A DNA stretch of 37,684 nucleotides from a virus. Position 1 is the first letter of the stretch. The number at the start of each line of letters is the position of its first letter. A model generated the notes under the pieces. The model was not told where the DNA came from, did not search any database, and saw only the letters and a list, made by a program, of their open reading frames with translations. The stretch spans positions 1 to 37,684 of the IMG/VR virus record IMGVR_UViG_3300010401_000028. One strand, 5' to 3'. Made by a program: the position numbers and the translations under genes. Below are positions 1 to 7,320 of this stretch, piece by piece.

Positions 1-123
1 CCTCTCATACAGATCGATTGACTGTTGGGCCTCCTTGGAGTCTGTTTTCCAGTTGTCACACATCATATGAAGAGTAGCGAAAAGAGCCCCGAGCATGATT
101 TCTTGCCGTAACAGATTGTCTAA
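1..123. repeat. Terminal direct repeat, left copy (circular assembly overlap)
   Basis: Bases 1-123 are identical to 37562-37684. A protein-coding frame runs through the joined ends without interruption, and neither end holds a complete copy of that gene. The repeat is therefore best read as the overlap of a circular contig, meaning a circular or circularly permuted genome of 37561 bp. A packaged direct terminal repeat would leave the gene broken at both ends. Confidence 0.93.
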
Positions 124-384
124 AAGAACTTGGTAATTTTGGCTTTCTTTTCTTTCCGGATCGTACTCACAAGCCTCGTTATACGCATCGGTATACTTCT
201 GTATGAGGTTATGGACCGGCTTAGCCACACGATCTACTTCACATAAACAGAATACTGGATAGGCTTGGACTATTCTTTCAATGGACCGATCGTAAGCTCG
301 TTGGGATATCTCCTGTGCTTCTACGTCATATCCACGTTTCCAAGAGAGCAACTTATACTTCATGCGCTTCATTAATGTCTTCAT
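1..384 (-). CDS. Hypothetical protein crossing the circle junction (5' part)
   Basis: The ATG at 384 overlaps the terminase stop codon (ATGA) and has GGAG five bases upstream, so it is translationally coupled to TerL. The first 128 codons lie here. The frame continues at 37561 after removing the 123-base overlap and stops at 37508, giving 145 residues. The protein is basic at the N-terminus (MKTLMKRMKYK), then helical and charged, with a few scattered cysteines and no signal peptide. I recognise no family. Its position directly after terminase in one transcription unit suggests a packaging or early function, but nothing more can be supported. Confidence 0.8.
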   Translation of the reverse strand, partial: MKTLMKRMKYKLLSWKRGYDVEAQEISQRAYDRSIERIVQAYPVFCLCEVDRVAKPVHNLIQKYTDAYNEACEYDPERKESQNYQVLLDNLLRQEIMLGALFATLHMMCDNWKTDSKEAQQSIDLYER

Positions 385-1739
385 CTCATCTCCGGTAAAT
401 CATCCCTAAATACTGCGGGCATATTATAATTACTTCCATACACAGTCTGCATATACCTCTTATCAAGCTCATCTGCTGTTCGTTGGTCAGACACTTTTGG
501 CAAACTGATACATAGATATCGCATAGCATCAGCGAAATGTGAAGACCAGTCATGCAACGGATGTGCGGCATAGACCTTGCGCTTATGGTCGTATTCCTGG
601 CGATAGTTCTCAAGAGCTTTGATGAGTGGAGCACAAGCCTTGTCATCTATCCAGAATTTGCCCAGAGACGAACGAACTGACTCTATGCCGTCCTCTACAC
701 TCACCTGGGGCGCAATCGTGAACTGTATGCCCAATTCTTTCGCCTTTTCCCAACGTGTCATGCCGGAGCCAAACTCCTTCACGCGTATATCATGAGGAGC
801 TATATGCTTACCCCATAAGTATGGCTTTTGTTTGATGACATTGGCGTAATGCTCCAAGCCAACCTTTGAGTTCTCGTAGCAGTCTATGATGCGAATGGAC
901 ATCCCGATGATCTGAAACATGATGATGGAGGTATTATCTCTGACTCCAATATCCCATGCAGAATGGACGGGGAATCCATTTTCCCATGATACAACGCTTA
1001 TCTGACCCTTGGTTCTCATTCTGTCTATGTAACGAGCGTAATAGCTTCCTTCCACACCAAGATCCCAGCTGGTGTAATACTCCTGCTGGATCATATCCTC
1101 ACTCATTTCACCCAGATGCTTTTCACGTTCAATCTCGTGCAGGTTGATATGTCCGGTGTCTAAGACAGTGAGCTTCTGACAGAACCAATCGTCTGAGTTA
1201 GAAGCGACCTGAAAGAGGTCATAGAGATGGTTACGTCCGCGTGGAGTGGACAGAAATACGGCAATACCGTCATTGGCGGTAAGGATTGGACGGATATATT
1301 GGTAGGCTCTTGGATCTTGGAGTGCGTACTCAGAGAAGATACAAAGCTGTGGATTGGTTCCCATAAGGGAATCATAATTGTCTGAACCAACAACTTGGAT
1401 TATAGACCCATTAAGCAGCTTGATCTTGAGTTCTTGGTGGTTAGTAGATGCTATAAGGGTAGACGGAATAAAGTCCAGGATCCGTTCTCCGGTATTCGTG
1501 ATACTGTCAAACAGTACTTTTCTTCCCTGATTATACGTGGGAAAGATATAATAGATTACCTGTACTTTCTTCAGTGCTGCCCGTATTGCAAGATTAAAGG
1601 CTGCAATATCTTTTCCTGCTCGTCGAGGCCAGATAAGAAGCACACGCCTATAGCCTTTGTTCTCCACTGCATCAAAGAACGGAAGTTGGTACGGCCTTGG
1701 CTTGAAGCGGTTGAGAAGAATCTGTTCTGCTACCTTCAC
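381..1739 (-). CDS. terL: Terminase large subunit (ATPase-nuclease)
   Basis: 452 residues, the motor that pumps DNA into the prohead through the portal and cuts it. The ATPase half shows a Walker A-type loop WPRRAGKD (residues 37-44), a Walker B-like strand ending in LCIFSE (131-136) and a coupling motif FLSTPRGR (161-168). The nuclease half has acidic residues in the usual order: AWDIGVRDN (D262), then HDWSSHFADA (D396, D403) near the C-terminus. The start is GTG at 1739 with AAAGGAGA just upstream; no ATG is better placed. The gene overlaps the preceding small gene by 68 bases and the next gene by ATGA. The circularly permuted assembly would fit headful packaging, which is inference. Confidence 0.96.
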   Translation of the reverse strand: MKVAEQILLNRFKPRPYQLPFFDAVENKGYRRVLLIWPRRAGKDIAAFNLAIRAALKKVQVIYYIFPTYNQGRKVLFDSITNTGERILDFIPSTLIASTNHQELKIKLLNGSIIQVVGSDNYDSLMGTNPQLCIFSEYALQDPRAYQYIRPILTANDGIAVFLSTPRGRNHLYDLFQVASNSDDWFCQKLTVLDTGHINLHEIEREKHLGEMSEDMIQQEYYTSWDLGVEGSYYARYIDRMRTKGQISVVSWENGFPVHSAWDIGVRDNTSIIMFQIIGMSIRIIDCYENSKVGLEHYANVIKQKPYLWGKHIAPHDIRVKEFGSGMTRWEKAKELGIQFTIAPQVSVEDGIESVRSSLGKFWIDDKACAPLIKALENYRQEYDHKRKVYAAHPLHDWSSHFADAMRYLCISLPKVSDQRTADELDKRYMQTVYGSNYNMPAVFRDDLPEMR

Positions 1740-1887
1740 TACTCTCCTTTAAGAGCTGCTCAGCCTTTTTAATTCTGAGTCGCTCACGTTGTACAGATCT
1801 CATCAAGAAGAACTGGTCTGTGGAATCTATCCAAACTGAATATGGGGTTCTGTGTATAGTAGACCGCATTATTCTACGTCTGCCCAT
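1672..1887 (-). CDS. Hypothetical small basic protein upstream of TerL
   Basis: 71 residues. The ATG at 1887 has GGAG eight bases upstream, in line with the other genes of this unit. The sequence is basic with a probable helix (RSVQRERLRIKKAEQLL) and a low-complexity Ser/Gln tail. The C-terminal 22 codons overlap the TerL gene in another frame, so that tail may be constrained by TerL rather than by function. The overlap also puts the TerL ribosome site inside this gene, which suggests coupling. No family recognised. If this frame were not used, 160 bases between neighbours would be empty, unlike the rest of the block. Confidence 0.65.
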   Translation of the reverse strand: MGRRRIMRSTIHRTPYSVWIDSTDQFFLMRSVQRERLRIKKAEQLLKESSEGSRTDSSQPLQAKAVPTSVL

Positions 1888-1899
1888 TACTACGCTCCA

Positions 1900-2184
1900 T
1901 TAACAATGGGTATTAGTCATACACTCTTCACATTCCCTTTTATGAACTACCCAGTTGTCATCTACATCTTGCCTATCTTTAGGGCAAAGCTGATCGTAGG
2001 TGAGCTGTTCATCAAGAATCATACTCTGCAAGAACCCCGTTAAATCATCAGTCCTTTTTAGCTCGTCTAACGCAGCAGCAGCTGTAGTTTCAACAGGACT
2101 AAAGAACGCATACCATCTAAAATGCGGGCATACGTGACAGGGCTTTTTCAGCTCGCCGAGCAATCGATCCATCTCTCGATTCAT
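1900..2184 (-). CDS. Hypothetical protein with cysteine pairs
   Basis: 94 residues, ATG at 2184 with AAGGA about ten bases upstream. It has CHVCPHF near residue 16, a single Cys in the middle and ECEEC near the C-terminus. This spacing could bind zinc or an Fe-S cluster, but the pairs are far apart and no known fold is recognised. It lies between two other small genes in the leftward packaging unit with only short gaps. A role in DNA transactions would fit the context; this is inference only. Confidence 0.75.
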   Translation of the reverse strand: MNREMDRLLGELKKPCHVCPHFRWYAFFSPVETTAAAALDELKRTDDLTGFLQSMILDEQLTYDQLCPKDRQDVDDNWVVHKRECEECMTNTHC

Positions 2185-2196
2185 CTCTTTGTATCC

Positions 2197-2403
2197 TTAC
2201 TTTTCCATTCGAAACATCTCAATATCATCAGCACCGCTCCTGATAAACGTCATAGGAGCATCCAAGTCTTTCTCGTGGTAGATAAACCCAATAAGCTCGT
2301 CTTTCTCTACTTTCTTGTACACATCGAATACGCCCTGAGCATCACGGCAAGCGATGAAGTTAGACTCTTTGTCTTTGTAAAAGGCTACGATTGGTGATTC
2401 CAT
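2197..2403 (-). CDS. Hypothetical protein
   Basis: 68 residues, rich in acidic and aromatic residues, with no signal peptide or membrane segment. The start ATG overlaps the stop of the gene before it by one base (TAATG), and AAAGGAGGAG lies just upstream. The compact, mostly beta-like composition gives no family clue. It belongs to the leftward unit between probable TerS and TerL. Confidence 0.75.
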   Translation of the reverse strand: MESPIVAFYKDKESNFIACRDAQGVFDVYKKVEKDELIGFIYHEKDLDAPMTFIRSGADDIEMFRMEK

Positions 2404-2924
2404 TACTCCTCCTTTTTCTCTTTCACTTCTTTACTATCTGGCATCTTCTCAATCACTACTATTCTCTGCTGGTTATCCTGTATCTCTTTAGAAAGCTCTG
2501 CTTCAAACTTACGAGCCTTGCGATACTCAGGGTCAAAGGCTGCCTGGGTCCTAGCAGCCCAAGAGGCATCAAACTTCTTAGTCAATGCTCCTTGGTCTCT
2601 GCGTATAGCTATACGCTGTAAGGCGCTCTCATGCGCCTCCTTTAGCTCTTCACAACGATCCACAAAGCGATAGTAATCAAGTTGGCGTATACCATTATCC
2701 AAGTAGAATGATTCTATGCGCAGGGAAGTATCCTTGAGAGACCATGCAAGAAGAGTTTCAGAAAGACGAACTAAGAAAGAGTAAGGGAATGGTCGCATCT
2801 TGAAAGTCTGAAGGTCGTAGTACGTATCAAAGACACTGCCTTTCCTCTTTGTTTCCCTCTCAGGTAGATGTTTTACTATAGGATCACCATTAGTCATTCT
2901 TCGCTTTGGTTTCTTCCCGTTCAT
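2403..2924 (-). CDS. Probable terminase small subunit
   Basis: 173 residues. In phages of this type the small terminase subunit recognises DNA for packaging and lies a few genes before TerL, as here. The central part (MRPFPYSFLVRLSETLLAW, then DYYRFVDRCEELKEAHESA and an RRDQGAL stretch) resembles helical small-terminase-like proteins in which a short HTH-type region is followed by a charged helix. The C-terminal third is highly charged and probably coiled coil. The start at 2924 is chosen for GGAGA upstream; an in-frame start at 2936 lacks it. It overlaps the end of the RusA gene by 35 bases. The family assignment is from pattern and context only. Confidence 0.55.
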   Translation of the reverse strand: MNGKKPKRRMTNGDPIVKHLPERETKRKGSVFDTYYDLQTFKMRPFPYSFLVRLSETLLAWSLKDTSLRIESFYLDNGIRQLDYYRFVDRCEELKEAHESALQRIAIRRDQGALTKKFDASWAARTQAAFDPEYRKARKFEAELSKEIQDNQQRIVVIEKMPDSKEVKEKKEE

Positions 2925-3363
2925 AAATCTCTCCAATGGTTATCTCGGTCTGCGGATGAGCACTAAAAACTTTGATTGCATACAATTCAGCAATCTGTCC
3001 ATCATCCTGGAATATAACACCGGTTTGCTTCATCGCATCAAGAATGTATTTGACATAATTATCGATATCAGGCTTAAAGAAGTGATAGTACTTACCATCT
3101 ATGGGTGATGGGCGTTTACGGGTTACCTGCCTACAGTGATCTGCTCGTGTAGGGATAGAAAAGATAAAGTGGATACGCAGTGGTCCAAAGAGCCTACGTT
3201 CGTCTGCATGCTGTTTGACAAGCTCTATACCCGTGACCAACTTTTCCTGCTTTTGTTGGTCAAAGATGACACGTCTATTAAAGTTCGCTCCGCACCTCTT
3301 CCAAGGGATCGGTTCCCACGGGAGGATGTAGCGCTTGATCAGTGGGATGTTGTGTGGCGTCAT
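2890..3363 (-). CDS. rusA: RusA-family Holliday junction resolvase
   Basis: 157 residues, longer than E. coli RusA (120). The enzyme cuts four-way DNA junctions, which would resolve recombination intermediates and branched DNA before packaging. The diagnostic core is FKPDIDNYVKYILDAM (residues 96-111) followed by IFQDDGQI (117-124). This supplies Asp99, Asp101 and Asp120/121, matching the three catalytic aspartates of the family. The N-terminal ILPWEPIPWKR fits the usual first strand. The ATG at 3363 has AGAAGGAAG upstream. The first 86 bases overlap the end of the preceding gene in another frame, yet conserved residues start early, so the overlap looks real. It pairs functionally with the ERF protein at 5439. 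Confidence 0.92.
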   Translation of the reverse strand: MTPHNIPLIKRYILPWEPIPWKRCGANFNRRVIFDQQKQEKLVTGIELVKQHADERRLFGPLRIHFIFSIPTRADHCRQVTRKRPSPIDGKYYHFFKPDIDNYVKYILDAMKQTGVIFQDDGQIAELYAIKVFSAHPQTEITIGEIYEREETKAKND

Positions 3364-4843
3364 TACTACTGCTTCCTTCTTCTAACAAAGTTTTCATTAA
3401 CCGAAGGCCTTCCTGAAGCTCGCCTGTAAGGGCACGTGGACTTGTTGGTCCCATTTCAATTTCCCGTTTTAGGTCCTTATACCAAGGGTTCCAATGATTC
3501 TGCATGGTTTCCAGAAAGGAAAGAGACCACGCAATAATTTCTGTATCTTCCTGCTTCCACTCTGCTTTGTTCCATTCTTCACTCAAACCCCATCTTCGCT
3601 TTGCTTCCTCAATCTTATTCTCCAACGTAATTATCATGAGCTTTTCAAACTCATTCAAATTTGACTTCAGGCGTAAGTTTTGCAAAGTATCGAAGTTTCT
3701 GTCAAGGGTTTCTTTTTCTTTCGGTGTAATGGATCCTAGTTGCTCTACAACCACATTGGCAGCAATATCAAAGCTCTCTATAGCCTCTATTGCCTGCTGA
3801 GCAGTCTTTGCGTTACGTCTGAAGTATTCGCTGTAAGGGATAAACCTGTTCCATCCTCCATCAGGTCTTCCCAATCCAAGCCAAAACTTATACGCCTTAT
3901 CCTTCAAACCGCAATACGCTTTGTCTATGTCCGTTAACTCTTGTTTCGTAAACTCTCCGCTAGAAGTCTTGGCTTTTGCTGCCATGCTTGTTAAACCAGC
4001 GTGAGCTAAATCCAATCCATCCACTCCAGTTGCCGACGGACTGTCGACATCTTGTCGGCGTTCGATGTATTGCTTGTCATCGGGAGCGTTGTGAGCTCTG
4101 TATAACTCTTGGACCAGGGATTGGTTTGGAGTCTCACCAAGACGGGAACTCTCTTTCAAGCAGGTGGACACAAAGAACGAGAATGGATCCTTCAGCTTCT
4201 TCACATCCGTTGCCTTCATGAGATTGTCCGCATACCGAATCACCCGGTCTGAGAATGCTTGTAAGCGAATCTTACCCCACTGGGTGAGTTTGAGCGATTT
4301 CACGTCGTTTATTGACTGTCTGTCCTGCATACTACACTGCCTTTTTTGAAGCTGTTGTTTGTAACTCTCTCTAACAGAAGGAGTTTGGATAACTTGGATA
4401 AGGGATGGACTTGGATTTTTAGATAAATATTGGGTTGGAAAGTAACAATCCCTAGTCTCTTCTCCTTTTAACTTTAATAGTGTGACACTACTGGACTCCA
4501 GGGAAAGAAGAAGTCGTATAGAAAAGAAAATATTAGTTGCTAAAGCGTATGCTTCTACGATATAGGGCTTCATATAGCGACCAGTATCGGTAATGGCATA
4601 GTGGCACTTTCTATCACTATAGACTTTGGCGATGAGTCCATCCTGCTCAAGTTGTCCAGTAGCTCGAGAAATGGTGGTTGGGCAGACGCCAACAACTGAT
4701 CCTAGCGTAGGACGAGACTTGAACATCTTCTTATAACGGCCACACTCGTTATAAAGAAGCAAAAAGACCTTATTAATCGTGTTTGTATAGTTAGGAAAGT
4801 CTTGCAATATCTGACAAGATTGGTAGGATTTGTTTATTAACAA
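3278..4843 (-). CDS. Winged-helix protein, possible replication initiator or early regulator
   Basis: 521 residues. Translation begins at TTG (4843), set eight bases after a strong GGAGGA site; no ATG has comparable support. Residues about 20-95 read as a winged helix: a helix, then TLGSVVGVCPTTISRATGQL as a likely helix-turn-helix, then the wing KCHYAITDTGRY. The long remainder is charged and helical with a disordered Pro/Asp-rich tail that overlaps rusA by 86 bases. The gene is the first of the leftward early unit and lies next to a divergent control region with short direct repeats, a layout common for replication initiators. No helicase or polymerase motif is present. A transcriptional regulator is the main alternative. 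Confidence 0.6.
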   Translation of the reverse strand: MLINKSYQSCQILQDFPNYTNTINKVFLLLYNECGRYKKMFKSRPTLGSVVGVCPTTISRATGQLEQDGLIAKVYSDRKCHYAITDTGRYMKPYIVEAYALATNIFFSIRLLLSLESSSVTLLKLKGEETRDCYFPTQYLSKNPSPSLIQVIQTPSVRESYKQQLQKRQCSMQDRQSINDVKSLKLTQWGKIRLQAFSDRVIRYADNLMKATDVKKLKDPFSFFVSTCLKESSRLGETPNQSLVQELYRAHNAPDDKQYIERRQDVDSPSATGVDGLDLAHAGLTSMAAKAKTSSGEFTKQELTDIDKAYCGLKDKAYKFWLGLGRPDGGWNRFIPYSEYFRRNAKTAQQAIEAIESFDIAANVVVEQLGSITPKEKETLDRNFDTLQNLRLKSNLNEFEKLMIITLENKIEEAKRRWGLSEEWNKAEWKQEDTEIIAWSLSFLETMQNHWNPWYKDLKREIEMGPTSPRALTGELQEGLRLMKTLLEEGSSSNDATQHPTDQALHPPVGTDPLEEVRSEL

Positions 4844-4927
4844 AACGAAATCCTCCGGTTATTGATCGGTGATTTCTTTGAATCCTCCGTGATTTTTCTA
4901 TTTATCCGTTGGTTCATTTGTTAACTT

Positions 4928-5113
4928 TCAGTTTGTTAGATACAGAGCACCCTGCGAAAGTTCACTGTGTCTAATAGGTGATAAAAAAACATGAGTAACT
5001 ATAAATGTTCGCCACAAAACTGGCAAGGCATTTATACAATGTAAGCAAAATTCCTTTATTTTAGGGCCATCAACTTCACAAGAGCTGGTGGCTTCTGTCT
5101 TTCTAGAACACAT
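4928..5113 (-). CDS. Possible small zinc-finger protein, start uncertain
   Basis: The frame from ATG 5113 encodes 61 residues. Reading upstream in the same frame gives PRCLMCSRKTEATSSC and then GPKIKEFCLHC, which has the CxxC...CxxC layout of a treble-clef or ClpX-type zinc finger, with the first cysteine lying before the ATG. The open frame upstream has no ATG, GTG or TTG before a stop, and the ATG lacks a well-spaced ribosome site (GGAGG is 13 bases away). It may be expressed from an unusual start, be a remnant, or be chance. Low confidence. Confidence 0.25.
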   Translation of the reverse strand: MCSRKTEATSSCEVDGPKIKEFCLHCINALPVLWRTFIVTHVFLSPIRHSELSQGALYLTN

Positions 5114-5122
5114 CAGACAACG

Positions 5123-5143
5123 AGGACCTCCGGGTCCTTTTTT
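5123..5143 (+). terminator. Short intrinsic terminator-like hairpin in the control region
   Basis: AGGACC pairs with GGTCCT around a TCCG loop, followed by a run of six T on the + strand. No rightward gene is visible just upstream, so it may block read-through into the ERF unit or act as an attenuator. Confidence 0.5.
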
Positions 5144-5168
5144 ACTTCTTAAAACCTTCAGAAAATAG

Positions 5169-5174
5169 TATACT
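5169..5174 (+). promoter_or_regulatory. Putative -10 box for the rightward ERF unit
   Basis: TATACT lies 40 bases before the GTG start of the ribbon-helix-helix gene, next to a T-rich stretch. A matching -35 box is weak (TTCTTA at 17-base spacing), so an activator or an extended -10 may be used. Confidence 0.4.
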
Positions 5175-5213
5175 TATAACAGTGAAAAAGTTTCTTTTTT
5201 CAAAGGGGAGAGA

Positions 5214-5426
5214 GTGAAGACACGAGAAGCGTACAAAGCTCTATTTGAAGATATAGAGCCCACGAAACGAATGCGCAAGAATCCTTTCAGGATCGCATTT
5301 GACATGCCAGAGATACCGTACAAGAAGTTTAAGATACTCGCCATAGCCAAAGGAGAGACCATCCAGCGATTAGCCTTGCAAGCCCTAGAAGAGAAGATCG
5401 AGCGAGAAATAGAAAAGATCCCCTAA
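5214..5426 (+). CDS. Ribbon-helix-helix (CopG/Arc-like) DNA-binding protein
   Basis: 70 residues, GTG start with AAAGGGGAG upstream. The second half reads as one strand and two helices (FRIAFDMPEIPYKKFKILA, then ETIQRLALQALEEKI), the pattern of ribbon-helix-helix regulators that dimerise to bind operators. The N-terminal 25 residues are charged. First gene of the rightward unit that includes ERF, it probably represses its own promoter in the control region upstream. The 15524 gene is a second small protein of the same type. Confidence 0.65.
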   Translation: MKTREAYKALFEDIEPTKRMRKNPFRIAFDMPEIPYKKFKILAIAKGETIQRLALQALEEKIEREIEKIP

Positions 5427-5438
5427 CGAAAGAAGTTC

Positions 5439-6194
5439 ATGGAACACAACGATATAACCAAGATGTTACAGGCTGTCGGCGACCTGTGGAACAGTAAACT
5501 CAGTGCCGAAATCACCAACAAACTCAAGCCAGCAGTCCTTGATGACCCCTACCAGAGCACCCAGATTTCTGATATTGCAGCCGCCTTCTCCAAAGCTCAG
5601 GGAGAGTTTCCTGCCATTGGACACAATAGAGACAACACCTTCTTTAAAAGCAGCTACGCAGACCTGCATGCTATTGTGAGCGTCATACGTCCAGTATTAT
5701 CCAAGAATGGGCTCTCATATACCCAGTTCACGGTCATCAAAGAAGCTGGAGAGATCGTTCTTCATACCAGATTGATGCACACCAGCGGTCAATGGATAGA
5801 AACAAGAAGCAGAATAATACCGGAGAAGGGTGATGTTCAGTCTTATGGTCGTGCCGTATCCTATCACAAACGTTATGCCCTTATGGGTCTACTTGGGCTT
5901 ACTGCTAGCAACGATAGTAGCGATGATGACGCTGAGGGTTTGATGGAAAAGCACAGAACCCTCGCTCCAAGTGCACCCCATCACTACGATCCTAAAAAGC
6001 AATCACCAACCACCATCACTCCAGAACAGTTGGAAGAGTTGGAGATGGAATTGGATGGATTCCCAGACTTGGCTAAAGCATTCCTCCATGCTATGAAAAT
6101 AGAACAACTTTGTGATCTTCCTCAGAGCATGTATCATGATGCCCGAAGAAAGATATTGGAGAGAAAAAAGACGATCACTAATCCTTCAAAGTAA
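5439..6194 (+). CDS. erf: ERF-family single-strand annealing recombinase
   Basis: 251 residues. ERF proteins anneal complementary single strands during phage recombination and can circularise infecting DNA. The family signatures are NTFFKSSYADLHAIVSVI and RPVLSKNGLSYTQF near residues 68-105, a central strand region, and GRAVSYHKRYALMGLLGL followed by an Asp-rich stretch (NDSSDDDAE). The C-terminal 80 residues are less conserved and end in a helical EQLEELEMEL-type segment. The ATG at 5439 is 12 bases after the preceding gene with a weak GAAAGAAG site, suggesting coupling. Together with RusA it forms a minimal recombination pathway that relies on host replication. Confidence 0.93.
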   Translation: MEHNDITKMLQAVGDLWNSKLSAEITNKLKPAVLDDPYQSTQISDIAAAFSKAQGEFPAIGHNRDNTFFKSSYADLHAIVSVIRPVLSKNGLSYTQFTVIKEAGEIVLHTRLMHTSGQWIETRSRIIPEKGDVQSYGRAVSYHKRYALMGLLGLTASNDSSDDDAEGLMEKHRTLAPSAPHHYDPKKQSPTTITPEQLEELEMELDGFPDLAKAFLHAMKIEQLCDLPQSMYHDARRKILERKKTITNPSK

Positions 6195-6203
6195 AGAGGC
6201 TCT

Positions 6204-6449
6204 ATGCAGAACCGTATAGAAAAGTACTCAGCTCCTACACGGTTAGATAAAGAGCCACAAGGATCGATTTGGACGCACAAAAAAGATTCTGATCTGGACA
6301 TTACTCTCTATGTGCAGACATCGGACAACCAGGAGGCCCCTGAGTGGATAACACTCGGGGATCTGCTGTCTAAGACCATGAAAGAAAAGGCGTTCGAGCC
6401 CAAGTTCATCAAGGGACAGATAGAAGCGTATCAACAAGTGAAAGAGTAG
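6204..6449 (+). CDS. Hypothetical protein of the ERF operon
   Basis: 81 residues, with AGAGG just before the ATG. Soluble and polar, with a DITLYVQTSDN strand region and a helical C-terminus (AFEPKFIKGQIEAYQQ). No signal peptide, membrane segment or known motif. It follows ERF by nine bases and precedes the next gene by one, so it is co-transcribed with the recombinase. A partner or modulator of recombination is possible but unsupported. Confidence 0.75.
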   Translation: MQNRIEKYSAPTRLDKEPQGSIWTHKKDSDLDITLYVQTSDNQEAPEWITLGDLLSKTMKEKAFEPKFIKGQIEAYQQVKE

Positions 6450-6450
6450 T

Positions 6451-6828
6451 ATGGCAAAAAAGCATCTTATTCCTAAAAAGTATCTCAAGCCCTTACTAGA
6501 AGAGCTCCTAAAAGACAGAGAAAGAAAAGAGCAGCTGTTCCAAGATCTAAAAGCGGTTGCAGAACCGATCGACCTCCTTAAACATCACCTAATGCGTATG
6601 AGTCAGAGGTTGGAAGAACTCCAAGAATACGCCAAGGATGATGAGTATATCCGTATCACCAGAAGTATCGGTATCTATGCTTATTTTGGATGGTTGGTGG
6701 TTGGATTAAAAGCAATCTTGGAGCAGTTTAAGGAGATAGAACATGAGGACGAATTTATACTCATAGCCGACACTCTTGTCGAGATACTCCGAAAACAGGG
6801 ATATACTGAAGAAGAAGTACAGTCATAA
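6451..6828 (+). CDS. Hypothetical helical protein of the ERF operon
   Basis: 125 residues, almost entirely helical and charged. Residues 8-60 have heptad-like spacing (KYLKPLLEELLKDRERKEQL) suggesting a coiled coil. A more hydrophobic helix with YAYFGWLVVGLKAIL lies around residue 80; it is short and flanked by charges, so a buried helix is likelier than a membrane span. The C-terminus is acidic. The start ATG is one base after the stop of the preceding gene. No family recognised. Confidence 0.75.
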   Translation: MAKKHLIPKKYLKPLLEELLKDRERKEQLFQDLKAVAEPIDLLKHHLMRMSQRLEELQEYAKDDEYIRITRSIGIYAYFGWLVVGLKAILEQFKEIEHEDEFILIADTLVEILRKQGYTEEEVQS

Positions 6829-6846
6829 CTCCAAGGAGAAGTCCCC

Positions 6847-7071
6847 TTGAATAGATATATTCTTTTATTGTGCATGGCAGTTGCTACCTGTAATGCTGCT
6901 GAGAAGGTTACTATTGTCAGCTGTTACAGCAGTATGACCAGCAAACACCAAAGGCACGAGATCACCTTGAGTAACGGAAACTTCATTACTATCCAGACAT
7001 CATTGCAAAACGCCACCGATATAAAGGTGAACGTCTCTCAAAAGAAACTACCCATTCCTGTCCACAAATAA
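6847..7071 (+). CDS. Small exported protein (TTG start)
   Basis: 74 residues. The TTG start is set by AAGGAG eight bases upstream; no ATG is nearby. The N-terminus is a typical Sec signal peptide, with a short basic region, hydrophobic YILLLCMAVA and a likely cut after CNA (about residue 17). The mature part of about 57 residues is polar with probable beta strands (HEITLSNGNFITIQT) and one Cys. The TTG and strong ribosome site argue that the start is real. Function unknown; it would act in the periplasm or outside the host. Confidence 0.75.
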   Translation: MNRYILLLCMAVATCNAAEKVTIVSCYSSMTSKHQRHEITLSNGNFITIQTSLQNATDIKVNVSQKKLPIPVHK

Positions 7072-7080
7072 GGAAAGCCT

Positions 7081-7272
7081 ATGAAATGGTATTGGATCCT
7101 TTTGATAACCGTTGTCTGTTGTGGCTCTGACCGCCCTGCTCATTATCCACCACCTGCTCCACATCCTACCGTTATAGCAGCCCATGAAGCCGCTAAGAAG
7201 CAGCAAGCGGAGAACAGCAAGAGGAAAAGCGTTTTTTCAGTATTCACCAAAAAGCAAAGCATCAAGAAATAA
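7081..7272 (+). CDS. Small proline-rich exported protein, possible lipoprotein or o-spanin
   Basis: 63 residues. The N-terminus MKWYWILLITVVCCGS is a short signal with two adjacent cysteines that could be a lipoprotein site, though TVVC and VVCC are imperfect lipoboxes. A Pro/His stretch (PAHYPPPAPHP) follows, then a basic tail. Small Pro-rich lipoproteins in this size range act as outer-membrane spanins in phage lysis, so this is a candidate o-spanin; no inner partner is adjacent. GGAAAG precedes the ATG. The first 15 coding bases are identical to those of the gene at 18080. Confidence 0.7.
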   Translation: MKWYWILLITVVCCGSDRPAHYPPPAPHPTVIAAHEAAKKQQAENSKRKSVFSVFTKKQSIKK

Positions 7273-7273
7273 C

Positions 7274-7304
7274 CTTGTGCGGGGAGAAGCAGGCCCCGCA
7301 CAAG
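7274..7304. terminator. 11-bp hairpin after the ERF operon
   Basis: CTTGTGCGGGG pairs perfectly with CCCCGCACAAG around a nine-base loop, two bases after the stop of the preceding gene. There is no T-run, and a ribosome site (AAAGGAG) follows at once, so it may be an mRNA 3'-end stabiliser or weak bidirectional terminator for the converging units rather than a classical one. Confidence 0.6.
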
Positions 7305-7320
7305 TAACAAAGGAGTGAGA

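Larger units (their letters stand above)
4844..5213. promoter_or_regulatory. Divergent control region between early leftward and rightward units
   Basis: 370 bases separate the winged-helix gene (leftward) from the ribbon-helix-helix gene (rightward). Visible elements are: direct repeats ATCCTCCG at 4850-4857 and 4882-4889; CGGTGATTT at 4867-4875 and the near copy CCGTGATTT at 4887-4895; an inverted repeat AACTTTC (4923-4929) / GAAAGTT (4956-4962); a hairpin with T-run (5123-5143); and a -10 box TATACT (5169-5174). The first repeat is also the ribosome site of the leftward gene. The region is AT-rich and could be an operator cluster or replication origin; neither is proven. Confidence 0.5.

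Noticed and set aside
1-123. Packaged direct terminal repeat
   Set aside because: The gene crossing the junction would be broken in both copies; an assembly overlap of a circular map explains it better.
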